Source: Phocaeicola_A sp963652075
Lineage (GTDB): Bacteria; Bacteroidota; Bacteroidia; Bacteroidales; Bacteroidaceae
Length of the DNA stretch: 64,000 nucleotides
Assembly (NCBI GenBank): GCA_963652075.1
Contig: CAVJRQ010000089.1
Span: 1-64,000 of the forward strand
Direction of reading: 5' to 3'
Positions 35,034 through 44,143 of this stretch are shown here, one piece after another (position 1 is the stretch's first letter; each line of letters starts with the position of its first letter). The notes below the pieces were generated by a model. The model was not told where the DNA came from, made no database searches, and saw only the letters and a program-made list of their open reading frames with translations. The position numbers and the translations under genes are program-made.

Positions 35034-37094
35034 ATGAAACGGACAATCTTTACCATAACCTTGGCGACGGCCACCCTACTGCCTGCTTTGGCTCAGAAAA
35101 GCGGAAACCCGTCAAGCGGCTACCCCATCACGCCCGTCCCCTTTACTTCGGTGAAAGTAGAGGGAAATTCCTTCTGGGGGCAACGACTGGAAACCTCACG
35201 CAAAGTGACCATCCCTTTGGCCTTCAGCAAGTGCGAGAGCGAGGGACGCTACAAGAATTTCGAGCGAGCCGTGCATCCTGACGAGAGCTATGATGTCACC
35301 AAACTGATGCCTTACAGTTTCGATGACACAGACCCCTACAAGACCATTGAGGGGGCATCGTATATCCTGCAGACCTATCCGGACAAGAAACTGAAGGCAT
35401 ACATCGACAGTGTGCTCAACATCATCGGTGCGGCACAGGAGCCGGACGGCTACCTCTACACCGCACGCACGCAGAACCCCAAGCATCCTCATCATTGGGC
35501 GGGGTCTACCCGTTGGAGCAAGACGGAGGACTTGAGCCATGAACTCTATAACTTAGGCCACATGACGGAAGCCGCCGTAGCCCACTATCAAGCCACCGGA
35601 AGCCGCAAGTTCCTGGATATCGCCATCCGCTATGCGGACTGCGTCATCCGTGAGGTTGGTCCCAACAAGGGACAGGCTTGTGTAGTACCCGGCCATCAGA
35701 TAGCGGAGATGGCACTCTGCCGACTCTATCTCGTCACGGGCGACAAACGGTATCTGGATGAGGCCAAGTTCTTCCTCGATTATCGCGGAAAGACCACCAT
35801 CAAAAGCGAATATTCACAGAGCCACCAGCCCGTCGTAGAACAATCCGAGGCGGTGGGTCATGCCGTGCGCGCGGCTTATATGTATGCCGGCATGGCGGAT
35901 GTGGCGGCTCTCACGGGCGACACGGCCTACATCCATGCCATTGACCGTATTTGGGAGAATATCGTCAGCAAGAAACTCTACATCACCGGAGGCATCGGTG
36001 CCACCAACAGAGGAGAGGCTTTCGGAGCGAACTATGAATTGCCCAACCTCACGGCTTACTGCGAGACTTGCGCCGCCATCGGCAACGTCTACGTCAACCA
36101 TCGGCTTTTCTTGCTTCATGGCGAGAGCAAATATTACGACGTGTTGGAGCGCACGCTCTACAACGGCCTCATCAGCGGTGTGAGCCTCGACGGCGGCAGT
36201 TTCTTCTACCCCAATCCTTTGGAGAGTACCGGAGGGTATGCACGCCAACCTTGGTTTGGCTGTGCCTGCTGCCCCAGCAACATCTGTCGTTTCCTCCCCT
36301 CCCTGCCGGGTTATGTCTATGCGGTAAAGGACCGCAACGTCTATGTCAACCTCTTCCTCGACAACAGCGCATCGCTCTCCGTTGTGGGCAAAAAGGTAAC
36401 ACTCAGTCAAGAAACACGCTATCCGTGGGATGGCGACATCTCCCTCACCGTAGACCAGAACAGAGCCGGTCAGTTTAGCCTGAAGGTTCGCATCCCCGGT
36501 TGGGTGAAAGGTCAGCCTCTCCCCTCTGACCTCTATGCGTATACCGACAACAAACAGGCTTCTTATTCCGTTACCGTCAATGGTGGTGAGGCTGAAGGGC
36601 AGCTCACCGAAGACGGATACTTCACCATTGAACGCAAGTGGAAGAAGGGCGACCAAGTCCGCATCCATTTGGATATGCCCGTTCGCACCGTATGCGCCAA
36701 CCCGCAAGTGACGGCAGACCGCGGTTGTGTCAGCGTGGAGAGAGGACCGTTGGTTTACTGTGCCGAATGGCCCGACAACAAGGGTACAGACCTCATGAGT
36801 ATCCTCGTGAACCGCAAACCGACGTTCACCGAAGGACAGGAAGCCTATGACGGATTCATTGCCACAGGCTACAGGGAGGTGCTCGCCCTCTACAAAGGCC
36901 AGCAACTCGTCACGCTGCAAACTCCGGCACAGTCGTTGGCTTACGACAACGAGGGACGGCTCACCGTCAGGGACACCACCCTCACCCTCATTCCCTACTT
37001 TGCGTGGGCACACCGCGGCAAAGGCAGCATGAGGGTATGGCTTCCACAGGATGTACGGGCTACCCACCCGACATCATCCGCTACGGCAAAATAA
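35034..37094 (+). CDS. GH127-family beta-L-arabinofuranosidase (DUF1680)
   Basis: 686 residues with a signal peptide (cleaved after ALAQ near residue 21). The zinc-binding and catalytic residues of GH127 are present: E344 and C346 in CETC, and C412-C413 in GCACCPSN; in the characterised Bifidobacterium enzyme the equivalent Glu and Cys residues bind zinc and one Cys is the nucleophile. An (alpha/alpha)6 barrel is followed by beta-sandwich domains. It would release L-arabinofuranose from plant glycans such as pectic arabinan or arabinogalactan proteins. The start is ATG 35034; the frame nine bases upstream begins with TTG. A single gene converging on the sigma-factor gene. Confidence 0.88.
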   Translation: MKRTIFTITLATATLLPALAQKSGNPSSGYPITPVPFTSVKVEGNSFWGQRLETSRKVTIPLAFSKCESEGRYKNFERAVHPDESYDVTKLMPYSFDDTDPYKTIEGASYILQTYPDKKLKAYIDSVLNIIGAAQEPDGYLYTARTQNPKHPHHWAGSTRWSKTEDLSHELYNLGHMTEAAVAHYQATGSRKFLDIAIRYADCVIREVGPNKGQACVVPGHQIAEMALCRLYLVTGDKRYLDEAKFFLDYRGKTTIKSEYSQSHQPVVEQSEAVGHAVRAAYMYAGMADVAALTGDTAYIHAIDRIWENIVSKKLYITGGIGATNRGEAFGANYELPNLTAYCETCAAIGNVYVNHRLFLLHGESKYYDVLERTLYNGLISGVSLDGGSFFYPNPLESTGGYARQPWFGCACCPSNICRFLPSLPGYVYAVKDRNVYVNLFLDNSASLSVVGKKVTLSQETRYPWDGDISLTVDQNRAGQFSLKVRIPGWVKGQPLPSDLYAYTDNKQASYSVTVNGGEAEGQLTEDGYFTIERKWKKGDQVRIHLDMPVRTVCANPQVTADRGCVSVERGPLVYCAEWPDNKGTDLMSILVNRKPTFTEGQEAYDGFIATGYREVLALYKGQQLVTLQTPAQSLAYDNEGRLTVRDTTLTLIPYFAWAHRGKGSMRVWLPQDVRATHPTSSATAK

Positions 37095-37109
37095 GAGGAA
37101 GAGGAGTTG

Positions 37110-37691
37110 TTACAGCAGCGACATGCAGCTTAGCAGCGCGAAGCCTACGGCAGTAAGCAAAGGAAGGAAACCGTGTTGCTCCGTTTCGTTGTCGAAGTAT
37201 TCGCGGAGCTTCTTCATGGCCCGTTTCTTTTGGGTCTTCACGGTAAGCACCGACAGATTCATCCGTGCCGCTATCTCGTCGTTGCTGTATCCATCCAGAT
37301 GGAGCAAGAAAATCTCACGGCAACGTTCGGGGAGTTTGTCTATCTCCTTGAAGAGCAGTGTCATCACCTCTTCGTCAAGCTGCTCCTCCCATTCCGCCGC
37401 TTCGCTTTCCGTGCGTTCCGCTTGTTCGGCGTAACGGTTCTCCATCTCCGCACGTCTCAGATAATCGATGGCGGCATTCTTTACGCTGGTAAACAGATAA
37501 CCCTCTGTCAACTGGCTCATGTTCACGCCTTTCTCCCACAAACGGGTGAAAAGTTCCTGCACCAGGTCTTCCGCCACATCGTGCCTGTCCACCATTCCCG
37601 TGACAAAGTTCACCAGGTCGACGTACCGTTGTTCATACATCTGCATGAACTTGTCGTGCGCTTGACTGTATGTAGTATCTGAGCTAACCAT
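37110..37691 (-). CDS. ECF-type RNA polymerase sigma factor with hydrophobic C-terminal tail
   Basis: 193 residues. Region 2 (about 20-85, DLVQELFTRLWEKG) and region 4 (about 120-170, KLPERCREIFLLHLDGYSNDEIA) are clear, placing it in the large Bacteroidetes ECF family. The last 20 residues (FLPLLTAVGFALLSCMSLL) are strongly hydrophobic and could be a membrane anchor. No FecR-type anti-sigma gene or SusC pair is adjacent, although family members usually have them. The target promoters are unknown. It lies 132 bases downstream of fbp with its own promoter. Confidence 0.88.
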   Translation of the reverse strand: MVSSDTTYSQAHDKFMQMYEQRYVDLVNFVTGMVDRHDVAEDLVQELFTRLWEKGVNMSQLTEGYLFTSVKNAAIDYLRRAEMENRYAEQAERTESEAAEWEEQLDEEVMTLLFKEIDKLPERCREIFLLHLDGYSNDEIAARMNLSVLTVKTQKKRAMKKLREYFDNETEQHGFLPLLTAVGFALLSCMSLL

Positions 37692-37730
37692 TCAATTCTC
37701 TCTGCCGCGTCGCTTACCGTTATCTGGTTG

Positions 37731-37738
37731 CAAAAGTA
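37731..37738 (-). promoter_or_regulatory. -7 promoter element of the sigma-factor gene
   Basis: Minus-strand TACTTTTG, exact TAnnTTTG, 40 bases before the ATG at 37691. Confidence 0.55.
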
Positions 37739-37823
37739 TGAAAAATAGAATAAAAAGAACCTTTTCCCGTACAAAAGTTTATCAGCAAAGGAATTTAGTA
37801 TCAATTTGCGGTAATTTTCACCA

Positions 37824-39812
37824 TCACCGCTCCTTGATGATTCCCTTGCGATAGGCGGTGAGCAGCTTATAGAGGTCATCAATCTGACGCTCCAACTCCT
37901 TACCTTTGTCGGTATCACGCACCATGACGCGCTTACTGCTCAGTTCCACCAGTTGGGTAGTGGAGATGATGTCCTTACCGTAACGGATAGCCTCTTGGGC
38001 AGAGGTGAAGGGTTCGTGCTGCACGAGCTGCAGGCCGCGCGAGTGGTAAACCAACGTGTAGCCGGCAATGCCGGTCTCGGAATGGTAGGCTTTGGAGAAT
38101 CCGCCATCGATGACGAGAAGTTTACCGTTGGCCTTCACCGGGTTCTCTCCTTTCTTGGTCTTCACGGGAACATGACCACTGATGATGTGACGGTGTTCAC
38201 CGGTCACTTGGAACTCGTCGAGCAACATGTCGCACATCTCTTCAGAGTCGCGAAGGGCATAGTATGCCCCTTTCTCCTCGGCATGGAGAGATTTATCCTT
38301 GATGAAGTACCGTTCGAAGGTGGCCATCTTCGACTTGTCGAAGAGCGGAGAGTCCTTGCCGCACCACAGATACCACATATAGTCAATGGCAAAGGCTTTG
38401 TCCTTCGACGGGTCATCGTTGAACGCCATGCGGGCGAGGTTGTCTACCTTATCGAGCAGCGCCTTGCCTTTGTAGGGTTTGTTTTGGATGAAGACTTCCT
38501 TCAGGGAACCGTCGGCATTGAGGGGGACGGAAGCATGGTAGAGGAGATTGGAGTTCATCACCAAGTACATGCTACCGTGGGTATAGAGGCACTGGATGTG
38601 ACGTTTGAGTTTCTCGCTGAGGATGAACGAGCGGTGCATCTTCTTCACGATATCCAACTCTTCAGGGGTCAGCTTGGTAGGGTCTTTGGGGTCAATGGTG
38701 GGGAAACAGCAATCGCTCAGTTCGTATTCAGTTCCATCGACGCGAAGCACGCCTTTCCCGTAGTCTATCATTTCCAACAGGTTGCGGTCCGCCATGCCGA
38801 ACTCCGGACGGCGTTTGACGATAGCGGCCTCAAGTTTGAACTGTATCACGCTGATGGCCTTGTGCATTTGAGCGATGAGCTTGCGGGTGCGCTCGTTGTG
38901 TGTCTTGTCGTCCTCGTCTATCTTGGGATAGAACACCGCACAGGGGTCGTCGCCATACGTATCCATTGCGAAGGTGGCCAGTGGCAAAAGGTTGATGCCA
39001 TAACCGTCTTCCAACGTGGCGAGGTTGCCATAGCGCATGGCGATGCGAAGGACGTTGGCGATGCAACTGTCGCAACCGGAAGCGGCCCCCATCCACAGGA
39101 TGTCGTGATTGCCCCATTGGATGTCCACGTTGTGATAGTTGCACAGGAGGTCCATGATGAGGTGAGCGCCCGGACCGCGGTCGTAGATGTCACCGATGAC
39201 GTGGAGCGAGTCGATAACAAGGCGCTGGATAAGGTTACACATGGCCTCGATAAACTGGTCTGCCCGGTGGGTGGCGATGATGGTTTGTATGATGACGTTC
39301 ACATAGCCGTGCTTGTTTGGCTCCATGGAACTCTCGTGGAGCAACTCCTGAATGATGTAGGAGAATTCCGTGGGCAAAGCCTTGCGGACTTTGGAACGGG
39401 TGTATTTGGAGGAGACGCTACGGCAGACCAGAATCAGGTGGTTCAGTGTGATGACGTACCAGTCGTCGAGGTCGGTCTCCGCAGACTTCACCAACTCCAG
39501 TTTCTGTTTCGGATAATATATCAAGGTACAGAGATCCTTCTTCTCGGACTCGCGCAGCGTGTTGCCGAAGATTTCGTTGACCTTACGTTTCACGTCACCC
39601 GAAGCGTTCTTCAGTACGTGTTGGAAAGCCTCATACTCACCGTGGATGTCGCTCATGAAGTGTTCCGTCCCCTTAGGGAGGTTCAGTATCGCCTCAAGGT
39701 TGATTATCTCGGTGCTTGCCGCAGCGATGGTGGGGAATTGGTTGCTCAGCAGCCGCAGGTATTTCAGCTGCTGTTCAACGGGGTCTTTGGGATTAGTCTT
39801 GTCGTTTTCCAT
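37824..39812 (-). CDS. fbp: Fructose-1,6-bisphosphatase, class III
   Basis: 662-residue class III (Firmicutes/Bacteroidetes-type) enzyme of gluconeogenesis converting fructose 1,6-bisphosphate to fructose 6-phosphate. Metallophosphatase motifs are visible: SDIHGEYEAF (about residues 54-63), GDIYDRGPGAH, WGNHDILWMGAA and SGHVPVKTKKGENP. The length is normal for the class. It has its own promoter in the gap after the MATE gene. Confidence 0.94.
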   Translation of the reverse strand: MENDKTNPKDPVEQQLKYLRLLSNQFPTIAAASTEIINLEAILNLPKGTEHFMSDIHGEYEAFQHVLKNASGDVKRKVNEIFGNTLRESEKKDLCTLIYYPKQKLELVKSAETDLDDWYVITLNHLILVCRSVSSKYTRSKVRKALPTEFSYIIQELLHESSMEPNKHGYVNVIIQTIIATHRADQFIEAMCNLIQRLVIDSLHVIGDIYDRGPGAHLIMDLLCNYHNVDIQWGNHDILWMGAASGCDSCIANVLRIAMRYGNLATLEDGYGINLLPLATFAMDTYGDDPCAVFYPKIDEDDKTHNERTRKLIAQMHKAISVIQFKLEAAIVKRRPEFGMADRNLLEMIDYGKGVLRVDGTEYELSDCCFPTIDPKDPTKLTPEELDIVKKMHRSFILSEKLKRHIQCLYTHGSMYLVMNSNLLYHASVPLNADGSLKEVFIQNKPYKGKALLDKVDNLARMAFNDDPSKDKAFAIDYMWYLWCGKDSPLFDKSKMATFERYFIKDKSLHAEEKGAYYALRDSEEMCDMLLDEFQVTGEHRHIISGHVPVKTKKGENPVKANGKLLVIDGGFSKAYHSETGIAGYTLVYHSRGLQLVQHEPFTSAQEAIRYGKDIISTTQLVELSSKRVMVRDTDKGKELERQIDDLYKLLTAYRKGIIKER

Positions 39813-39833
39813 AGTTTATTTCTGTTTAGAGTG

Positions 39834-39841
39834 CAAATATA
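39834..39841 (-). promoter_or_regulatory. -7 promoter element of fbp
   Basis: Minus-strand TATATTTG, exact TAnnTTTG, 22 bases before ATG 39812. Confidence 0.55.
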
Positions 39842-39849
39842 GTCTTTTT

Positions 39850-41223
39850 TCATGCCATGCGCAAGGCAAATGCCTTTTTACGGACACGGTAGTAGGTAAA
39901 CCATACCGCCGTGCCGGTGACAATCCACGAAATGGGATAGACGGCCATCAGCACTTCGTAGGTGGGATACTCACGCGCCACGGTGTAGACCCAGACAAGA
40001 CGCAGGACGCACGTACCGAAGACCGTGAGGATAGTGGGTGTCATGGAATGGCCAAGTCCACGCATGGCGGCACCGCTGATTTCATAGGAACTGGCGAGGG
40101 ACTGGAAGCAGAGCACGTAGAACATCCGCACGGCGGCATAGTTCGCCACCTCGGGACTGTCAGTGAAGAGACCGATAAAGAACGGGTTCTGCCAGGTGAT
40201 GAAGAGGTTGAGCGCCCCGCAACAGAGGACACTCAGAATCATGCCCAACCGGAAGATGCGCCGGCAACGTTCTATCTCGCCGGCTCCATAGTTCTGGCTG
40301 GTGAAAGTAACCGTGGCCTGCACAAAGGCGCTGACGACGAAATAGCAGTAGTATTCATAGTTGAGTTCCACGGCAGACCCGGCCACGGCATCGGAACCGA
40401 ATCCGTTGATGGCGGACTGGATAAAGACGTTGGCAAACGAGAAGACCATGCCCTGCAATCCGGCCGGCACGCCGATACGCAACATCTTATGGAGTTCGGG
40501 CTTGGCAATCTTGAGTTCCTTGACGTTGAGGCGGAACGGATAAGTCTCATGCTTGAGGATGTAGACGATGATGGCAGCGTTGACCACATTGGAGACCACG
40601 GTCGCAATGGCCACACCCGCCACGCTCATGTGGAAGACGATGACGAGAACCAGATTGAGTACGGTATTGATGATGCCCGATACCACCAAGCTGTAGAGCG
40701 GACGTTTGGTATCGCCCATGCTGCGGAGCACGGCGGCGCCAAAGTTGAATATCATGATGAAAGGCATGCCCAGGAAATAGATGCGCAGGTAGAGACTGGC
40801 CAAATCAATGACATCATGCGGCGTATCCATCAGTTCGAGGATGGGACGCGCCGCCACGAAGCCCACCACCATGAGCAACAGTCCGCTCACGACGGCTATC
40901 ACCCCCACGGTCTGCACCGAGCGGTAGACTCCGGCATCGTCTTTCTGTCCGATGTAATTGCCTATCACCACGCTGGCACCCACGGAAATCCCTACAAACA
41001 GGTTGATGAGCAGGCTGATGAGGGAGCCGTTGCTACCCACCGCCGCCAAGGCCTGACTGCTGGCAAAGCGGCCTACCACCGCCACATCCACCGAGTTGAA
41101 CAACTGCTGCAGGATGCTGCTGGCAGCCAAGGGCAGGGCAAACATCAGCATCTTTCCCAGCAAGCCCCCGTGAAGCATATCCATGCGTACTGTGCCGTGG
41201 CCGCTCTCTTTCTTCATCTTCAT
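39850..41223 (-). CDS. MATE-family efflux transporter
   Basis: 457-residue integral membrane protein with about 12 hydrophobic helices in two related halves, typical of multidrug and toxic-compound extrusion (MATE) sodium or proton antiporters. The opening MLHGGLLGKMLMFALPLAASSILQQLFNSVD is characteristic. The start is ATG 41223; the longer frame begins with a non-ATG codon three residues earlier. The substrate is unknown. It is monocistronic as far as can be seen. Confidence 0.92.
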   Translation of the reverse strand: MKMKKESGHGTVRMDMLHGGLLGKMLMFALPLAASSILQQLFNSVDVAVVGRFASSQALAAVGSNGSLISLLINLFVGISVGASVVIGNYIGQKDDAGVYRSVQTVGVIAVVSGLLLMVVGFVAARPILELMDTPHDVIDLASLYLRIYFLGMPFIMIFNFGAAVLRSMGDTKRPLYSLVVSGIINTVLNLVLVIVFHMSVAGVAIATVVSNVVNAAIIVYILKHETYPFRLNVKELKIAKPELHKMLRIGVPAGLQGMVFSFANVFIQSAINGFGSDAVAGSAVELNYEYYCYFVVSAFVQATVTFTSQNYGAGEIERCRRIFRLGMILSVLCCGALNLFITWQNPFFIGLFTDSPEVANYAAVRMFYVLCFQSLASSYEISGAAMRGLGHSMTPTILTVFGTCVLRLVWVYTVAREYPTYEVLMAVYPISWIVTGTAVWFTYYRVRKKAFALRMA

Positions 41224-41318
41224 TTTGTGCAATACCTATTGTGTGTGTAATACCTATTATATACGCTCCTCACGCACCACCCCACTCCATGCGAAGCCGT
41301 GCCTCGGGGAATCGGGTG

Positions 41319-41326
41319 CAAAATTA
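41319..41326 (-). promoter_or_regulatory. -7 promoter element of the MATE gene
   Basis: Minus-strand TAATTTTG, exact TAnnTTTG, about 95 bases before ATG 41223. Confidence 0.5.
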
Positions 41327-41347
41327 GCTATAAGTTCGTTACGAACA

Positions 41348-41698
41348 TTACTTCTTCCGTTGTTCCTTTTTCTCCTCGGCGGAAATGCGGAACGAAGTGT
41401 AGAGTTCAAGGACGGCGGCGACGGTAAGGCAAAGCACCCACTCGTTATTCTCGAAGAAGAACATGAAGAAGGTGGTCATCATGAGCAGCAAAGCGGCCAG
41501 TATCTGTTGACGGCGGAGACGGCGGATGATGAAATTGCCGCCCTCGTAGCGGTCGAGCAACTGCGGTATGGCGAACAGTGCGGAGCCTATCCCATAGAGA
41601 TAGGGCGAAGCCGACCAACCGGTAACAAACGAACCGCAACCCAACAGCAGCAAGACACCGCCCGAATAATACATCCACGAAAGATTCTTCATAGTCAT
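41348..41698 (-). CDS. Small membrane protein of unknown function
   Basis: 116 residues with four hydrophobic segments (about 10-27, 32-45, 64-82 and 85-100) and a basic, charged C-terminal tail (SAEEKKEQRKK). I do not recognise the family. Its ATG overlaps the stop of the DivIC-like gene (4-base overlap), so the two are translationally coupled, and a role linked to division or the inner membrane is possible but unproven. Confidence 0.75.
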   Translation of the reverse strand: MTMKNLSWMYYSGGVLLLLGCGSFVTGWSASPYLYGIGSALFAIPQLLDRYEGGNFIIRRLRRQQILAALLLMMTTFFMFFFENNEWVLCLTVAAVLELYTSFRISAEEKKEQRKK

Positions 41699-42009
41699 TC
41701 CTCCCCCTCTATAATATATATGTCCTCGTTGGCCGTTTTCATCAGATACTTCTCACGCGCGATTTTCTCTATCGCCTCCGGGTTTGTCTCCAACTGGTTG
41801 AGCCGTTCCGTGTCGCGCACATAGATGCCGCGGTATTTCTCAATCTCTTCATTGAGCGTGCGTATCTCCTGCTTGTGTTGGAAGCGGCGAATCAAGTTAT
41901 TCTCGTCCAGAAAGACAAAGATAAGCAAAAACACCGATACCGCTATAAGGTATTTGTTTCTGCCCACTATATGATAAATGGCAAGAAAGACGGAGAATAA
42001 TCTGCTCAT
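41695..42009 (-). CDS. DivIC/FtsB-like septum formation initiator
   Basis: 104 residues: a short N-terminal cytoplasmic part, one transmembrane helix (about 18-33), a coiled coil (about 35-65, NLIRRFQHKQEIRTLNEEIEK) and an acidic tail with the family pattern EAIEKIAREKYLMK. FtsB/DivIC proteins form part of the divisome complex with FtsL and FtsQ. It is the first gene of a two-gene operon with the unknown small membrane protein. Confidence 0.88.
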   Translation of the reverse strand: MSRLFSVFLAIYHIVGRNKYLIAVSVFLLIFVFLDENNLIRRFQHKQEIRTLNEEIEKYRGIYVRDTERLNQLETNPEAIEKIAREKYLMKTANEDIYIIEGEE

Positions 42010-42033
42010 GGCCTAATTATGAATTAACTACGG

Positions 42034-42041
42034 CAAAGGTA
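42034..42041 (-). promoter_or_regulatory. -7 promoter element of the DivIC-like operon
   Basis: Minus-strand TACCTTTG, exact TAnnTTTG, 25 bases before ATG 42009. Confidence 0.55.
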
Positions 42042-42086
42042 GAAATATTTCCGGCTCCACAGGCACGGGAAACCGATATTTTAATG

Positions 42087-42094
42087 TACATTTG
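42087..42094 (+). promoter_or_regulatory. -7 promoter element of dnaX
   Basis: TACATTTG, exact TAnnTTTG, 33 bases before ATG 42127. It is divergent from the DivIC-like promoter about 50 bases away. Confidence 0.55.
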
Positions 42095-42126
42095 CAACAT
42101 TACTTCTAAAGAAACACGTTTCCGCC

Positions 42127-43956
42127 ATGGATAATTATATCGTATCGGCCCGTAAATACCGCCCCTCCACCTTCGACACGGTGATAGGGCAGCGTGCGTT
42201 GACTATGACACTGAAGAACGCCATCGCCTCGCACAAGTTGGCAAGCGCCTACCTGTTTTGCGGACCGCGTGGCGTGGGAAAGACCACCTGCGCCCGCATC
42301 TTCGCCAAGACCATCAACTGCCTGCACCCGACAGCGAACGGAGAGGCGTGCAACGAGTGCGAATCGTGCAAGGCCTTCAACGAGCAGCGTTCGTACAACA
42401 TCCATGAACTGGATGCCGCGTCGAACAACTCGGTGGATGACATCCGCGCCCTGATAGAGCAGGTACGCATCCCTCCCCAGGTCGGCAAATACAAGGTGTA
42501 CATCATCGATGAGGTGCACATGCTGTCGCCCGCGGCCTTCAACGCTTTCCTGAAGACGTTGGAAGAGCCTCCCTTGCATGCCATCTTCATCTTGGCGACA
42601 ACGGAGAAGCACAAGATTATCCCCACGATTCTCTCCCGCTGCCAGATTTACGATTTCAACCGCATCACGGTGAACGACACGGTGGAGCATCTGAAATACG
42701 TGGCGGAGAAGGAGGGCATCGAAGCCGAGCCCGAAGCCTTGAACGTGATTGCGCAGAAAGCGGACGGAGGTATGCGCGACGCACTTTCCATCTTCGACCA
42801 GATGGTCAGTTTCTCGGGCGGCCACATCACCTACAAGAGCGTGGTGGAGAACCTCAACGTACTGGACTATGAGTACTTCTTCCGCATGACCGACATCCTG
42901 CTGGGGAACAAGGTGGCGGAAGCGATGTTGCTCTTCAACGACATCCTGAGCAAAGGTTTCGAGGGGAACATCTTCATTGCGGGACTGGCAGGCCACTTCC
43001 GCAACCTGCTCGTGGGCCGCGACGCTTCGACACTCTGTCTGCTGGAGGTGAGCGATGCGGTGAAGTCGCGCTATCAGCAACAGGCGCAACAATGCAAACC
43101 GACCTACCTCTACAGGGCGATGAAACTTTGCAACGACTGCGGAATGGCCTATCGGGAAAGCAAGAGCAAACGCTTCTTGGTAGAGCTGACGTTGATAGAG
43201 TTGGCACAGGCAGCCGCGGATGACGACGGAGACTCGTGTGGGCATCGCCCTACGAAGCGATTAAACCCCATCTTCAAGGCACAGACCCAGGCTCAGCCTC
43301 AGGTCACAGCCACCGCCACAGGCAATAAGGACACCGGCAACGCGAATCGTGTGAACCCACAAGCAGTGAACGCGCAAACGGGCAACCCGTCTGTCGGTAA
43401 CCCACAAACAAGTGGGACAGAGAGCCCTTCACCACAAGCCGATACGATCCGGAAGATTCCTACGATGAACATGAATCGGGTAGGATTCTCCATCAAACGT
43501 ACACAAGAGGTGCTGGAGAGCAAGAACGTTGTGGCCAAATCCACCCAACCGAACCTGTTCAGCGCACAGCCTCCTGCCGGGGAGACTGCGGACCAACCGT
43601 TTGACGAAGAGGCGCTGAGGTATCAGTGGCTTCGTTTCGCCAACGAGTTGCCCAACGAGGAGAAATCGACCGCACAGCGCATGAAGACAATGACGTTCAG
43701 CAAACTGGCCGATGCCATTGTGGAGGTTGCCGTCGACAATGAGTGGGTGGAGAGCTCCATGCGCGCCATCGCGCCCCGCATTGAGCAGCATCTGCGCACC
43801 AGTCTCCACAACAAACAAATAACCCTGCGGTTCAAGGTAACCCAACAAACGGAACGGAAACGCGCCTACAGCCGGGTGGAGCAGTTCCAACTGATGGCGG
43901 AGAAGAACCCCGCCCTACAAAAACTGAAAGAGCGCTTCGACTTGGAGTTGTCGTAA
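42127..43956 (+). CDS. dnaX: DNA polymerase III subunit gamma/tau
   Basis: 609 residues. The AAA+ clamp-loader core has Walker A GPRGVGKT (about residues 40-47), a four-cysteine zinc module (C58 to about C82, CNECESC) and Walker B IIDEVH. A Gln/Asn/Thr-rich linker (about 385-440) joins the core to a C-terminal tau-like domain (about 490-609). It loads the sliding clamp and couples polymerases at the replication fork. I found no A6G-type slippery heptamer that would produce a short gamma form by frameshift. Confidence 0.95.
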   Translation: MDNYIVSARKYRPSTFDTVIGQRALTMTLKNAIASHKLASAYLFCGPRGVGKTTCARIFAKTINCLHPTANGEACNECESCKAFNEQRSYNIHELDAASNNSVDDIRALIEQVRIPPQVGKYKVYIIDEVHMLSPAAFNAFLKTLEEPPLHAIFILATTEKHKIIPTILSRCQIYDFNRITVNDTVEHLKYVAEKEGIEAEPEALNVIAQKADGGMRDALSIFDQMVSFSGGHITYKSVVENLNVLDYEYFFRMTDILLGNKVAEAMLLFNDILSKGFEGNIFIAGLAGHFRNLLVGRDASTLCLLEVSDAVKSRYQQQAQQCKPTYLYRAMKLCNDCGMAYRESKSKRFLVELTLIELAQAAADDDGDSCGHRPTKRLNPIFKAQTQAQPQVTATATGNKDTGNANRVNPQAVNAQTGNPSVGNPQTSGTESPSPQADTIRKIPTMNMNRVGFSIKRTQEVLESKNVVAKSTQPNLFSAQPPAGETADQPFDEEALRYQWLRFANELPNEEKSTAQRMKTMTFSKLADAIVEVAVDNEWVESSMRAIAPRIEQHLRTSLHNKQITLRFKVTQQTERKRAYSRVEQFQLMAEKNPALQKLKERFDLELS

Positions 43957-44060
43957 GTGCAGGAAAACAGGAAACATACGCACAGCTGTCTCCTACCCTC
44001 TCGCTTGGTTTGGGCAGAAGGGGAGATATGTTGAAGGAATTCGGGCATTCATTGATTATT

Positions 44061-44092
44061 GTTGCAGAATGATTACACGATGGATATATTTG
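44061..44092 (+). promoter_or_regulatory. Promoter of the VTC-domain cassette
   Basis: GTTG (44061-44064, -33-like) and TATATTTG (44085-44092, exact -7), 20 bases apart, upstream of ATG 44144. Confidence 0.6.
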
Positions 44093-44143
44093 CAACAAAA
44101 ACGTACGTATATCCAATAATTATTAACTTGTGGAATCAGAATT

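Noticed and set aside
37953..39842. 629-codon open frame opposite fbp
   Set aside because: It lies antisense to the class III fructose bisphosphatase and shows no domain or start-site support.
39559..41250. 563-codon open frame opposite the MATE gene and the fbp start
   Set aside because: It crosses two real genes on the other strand, is His/Glu-rich as typical of an antisense reading of membrane protein codons, and has no homology I recognise.
42127..43956. Programmed frameshift in dnaX
   Set aside because: No slippery A-run with a downstream hairpin was found; the tau-like frame is continuous.
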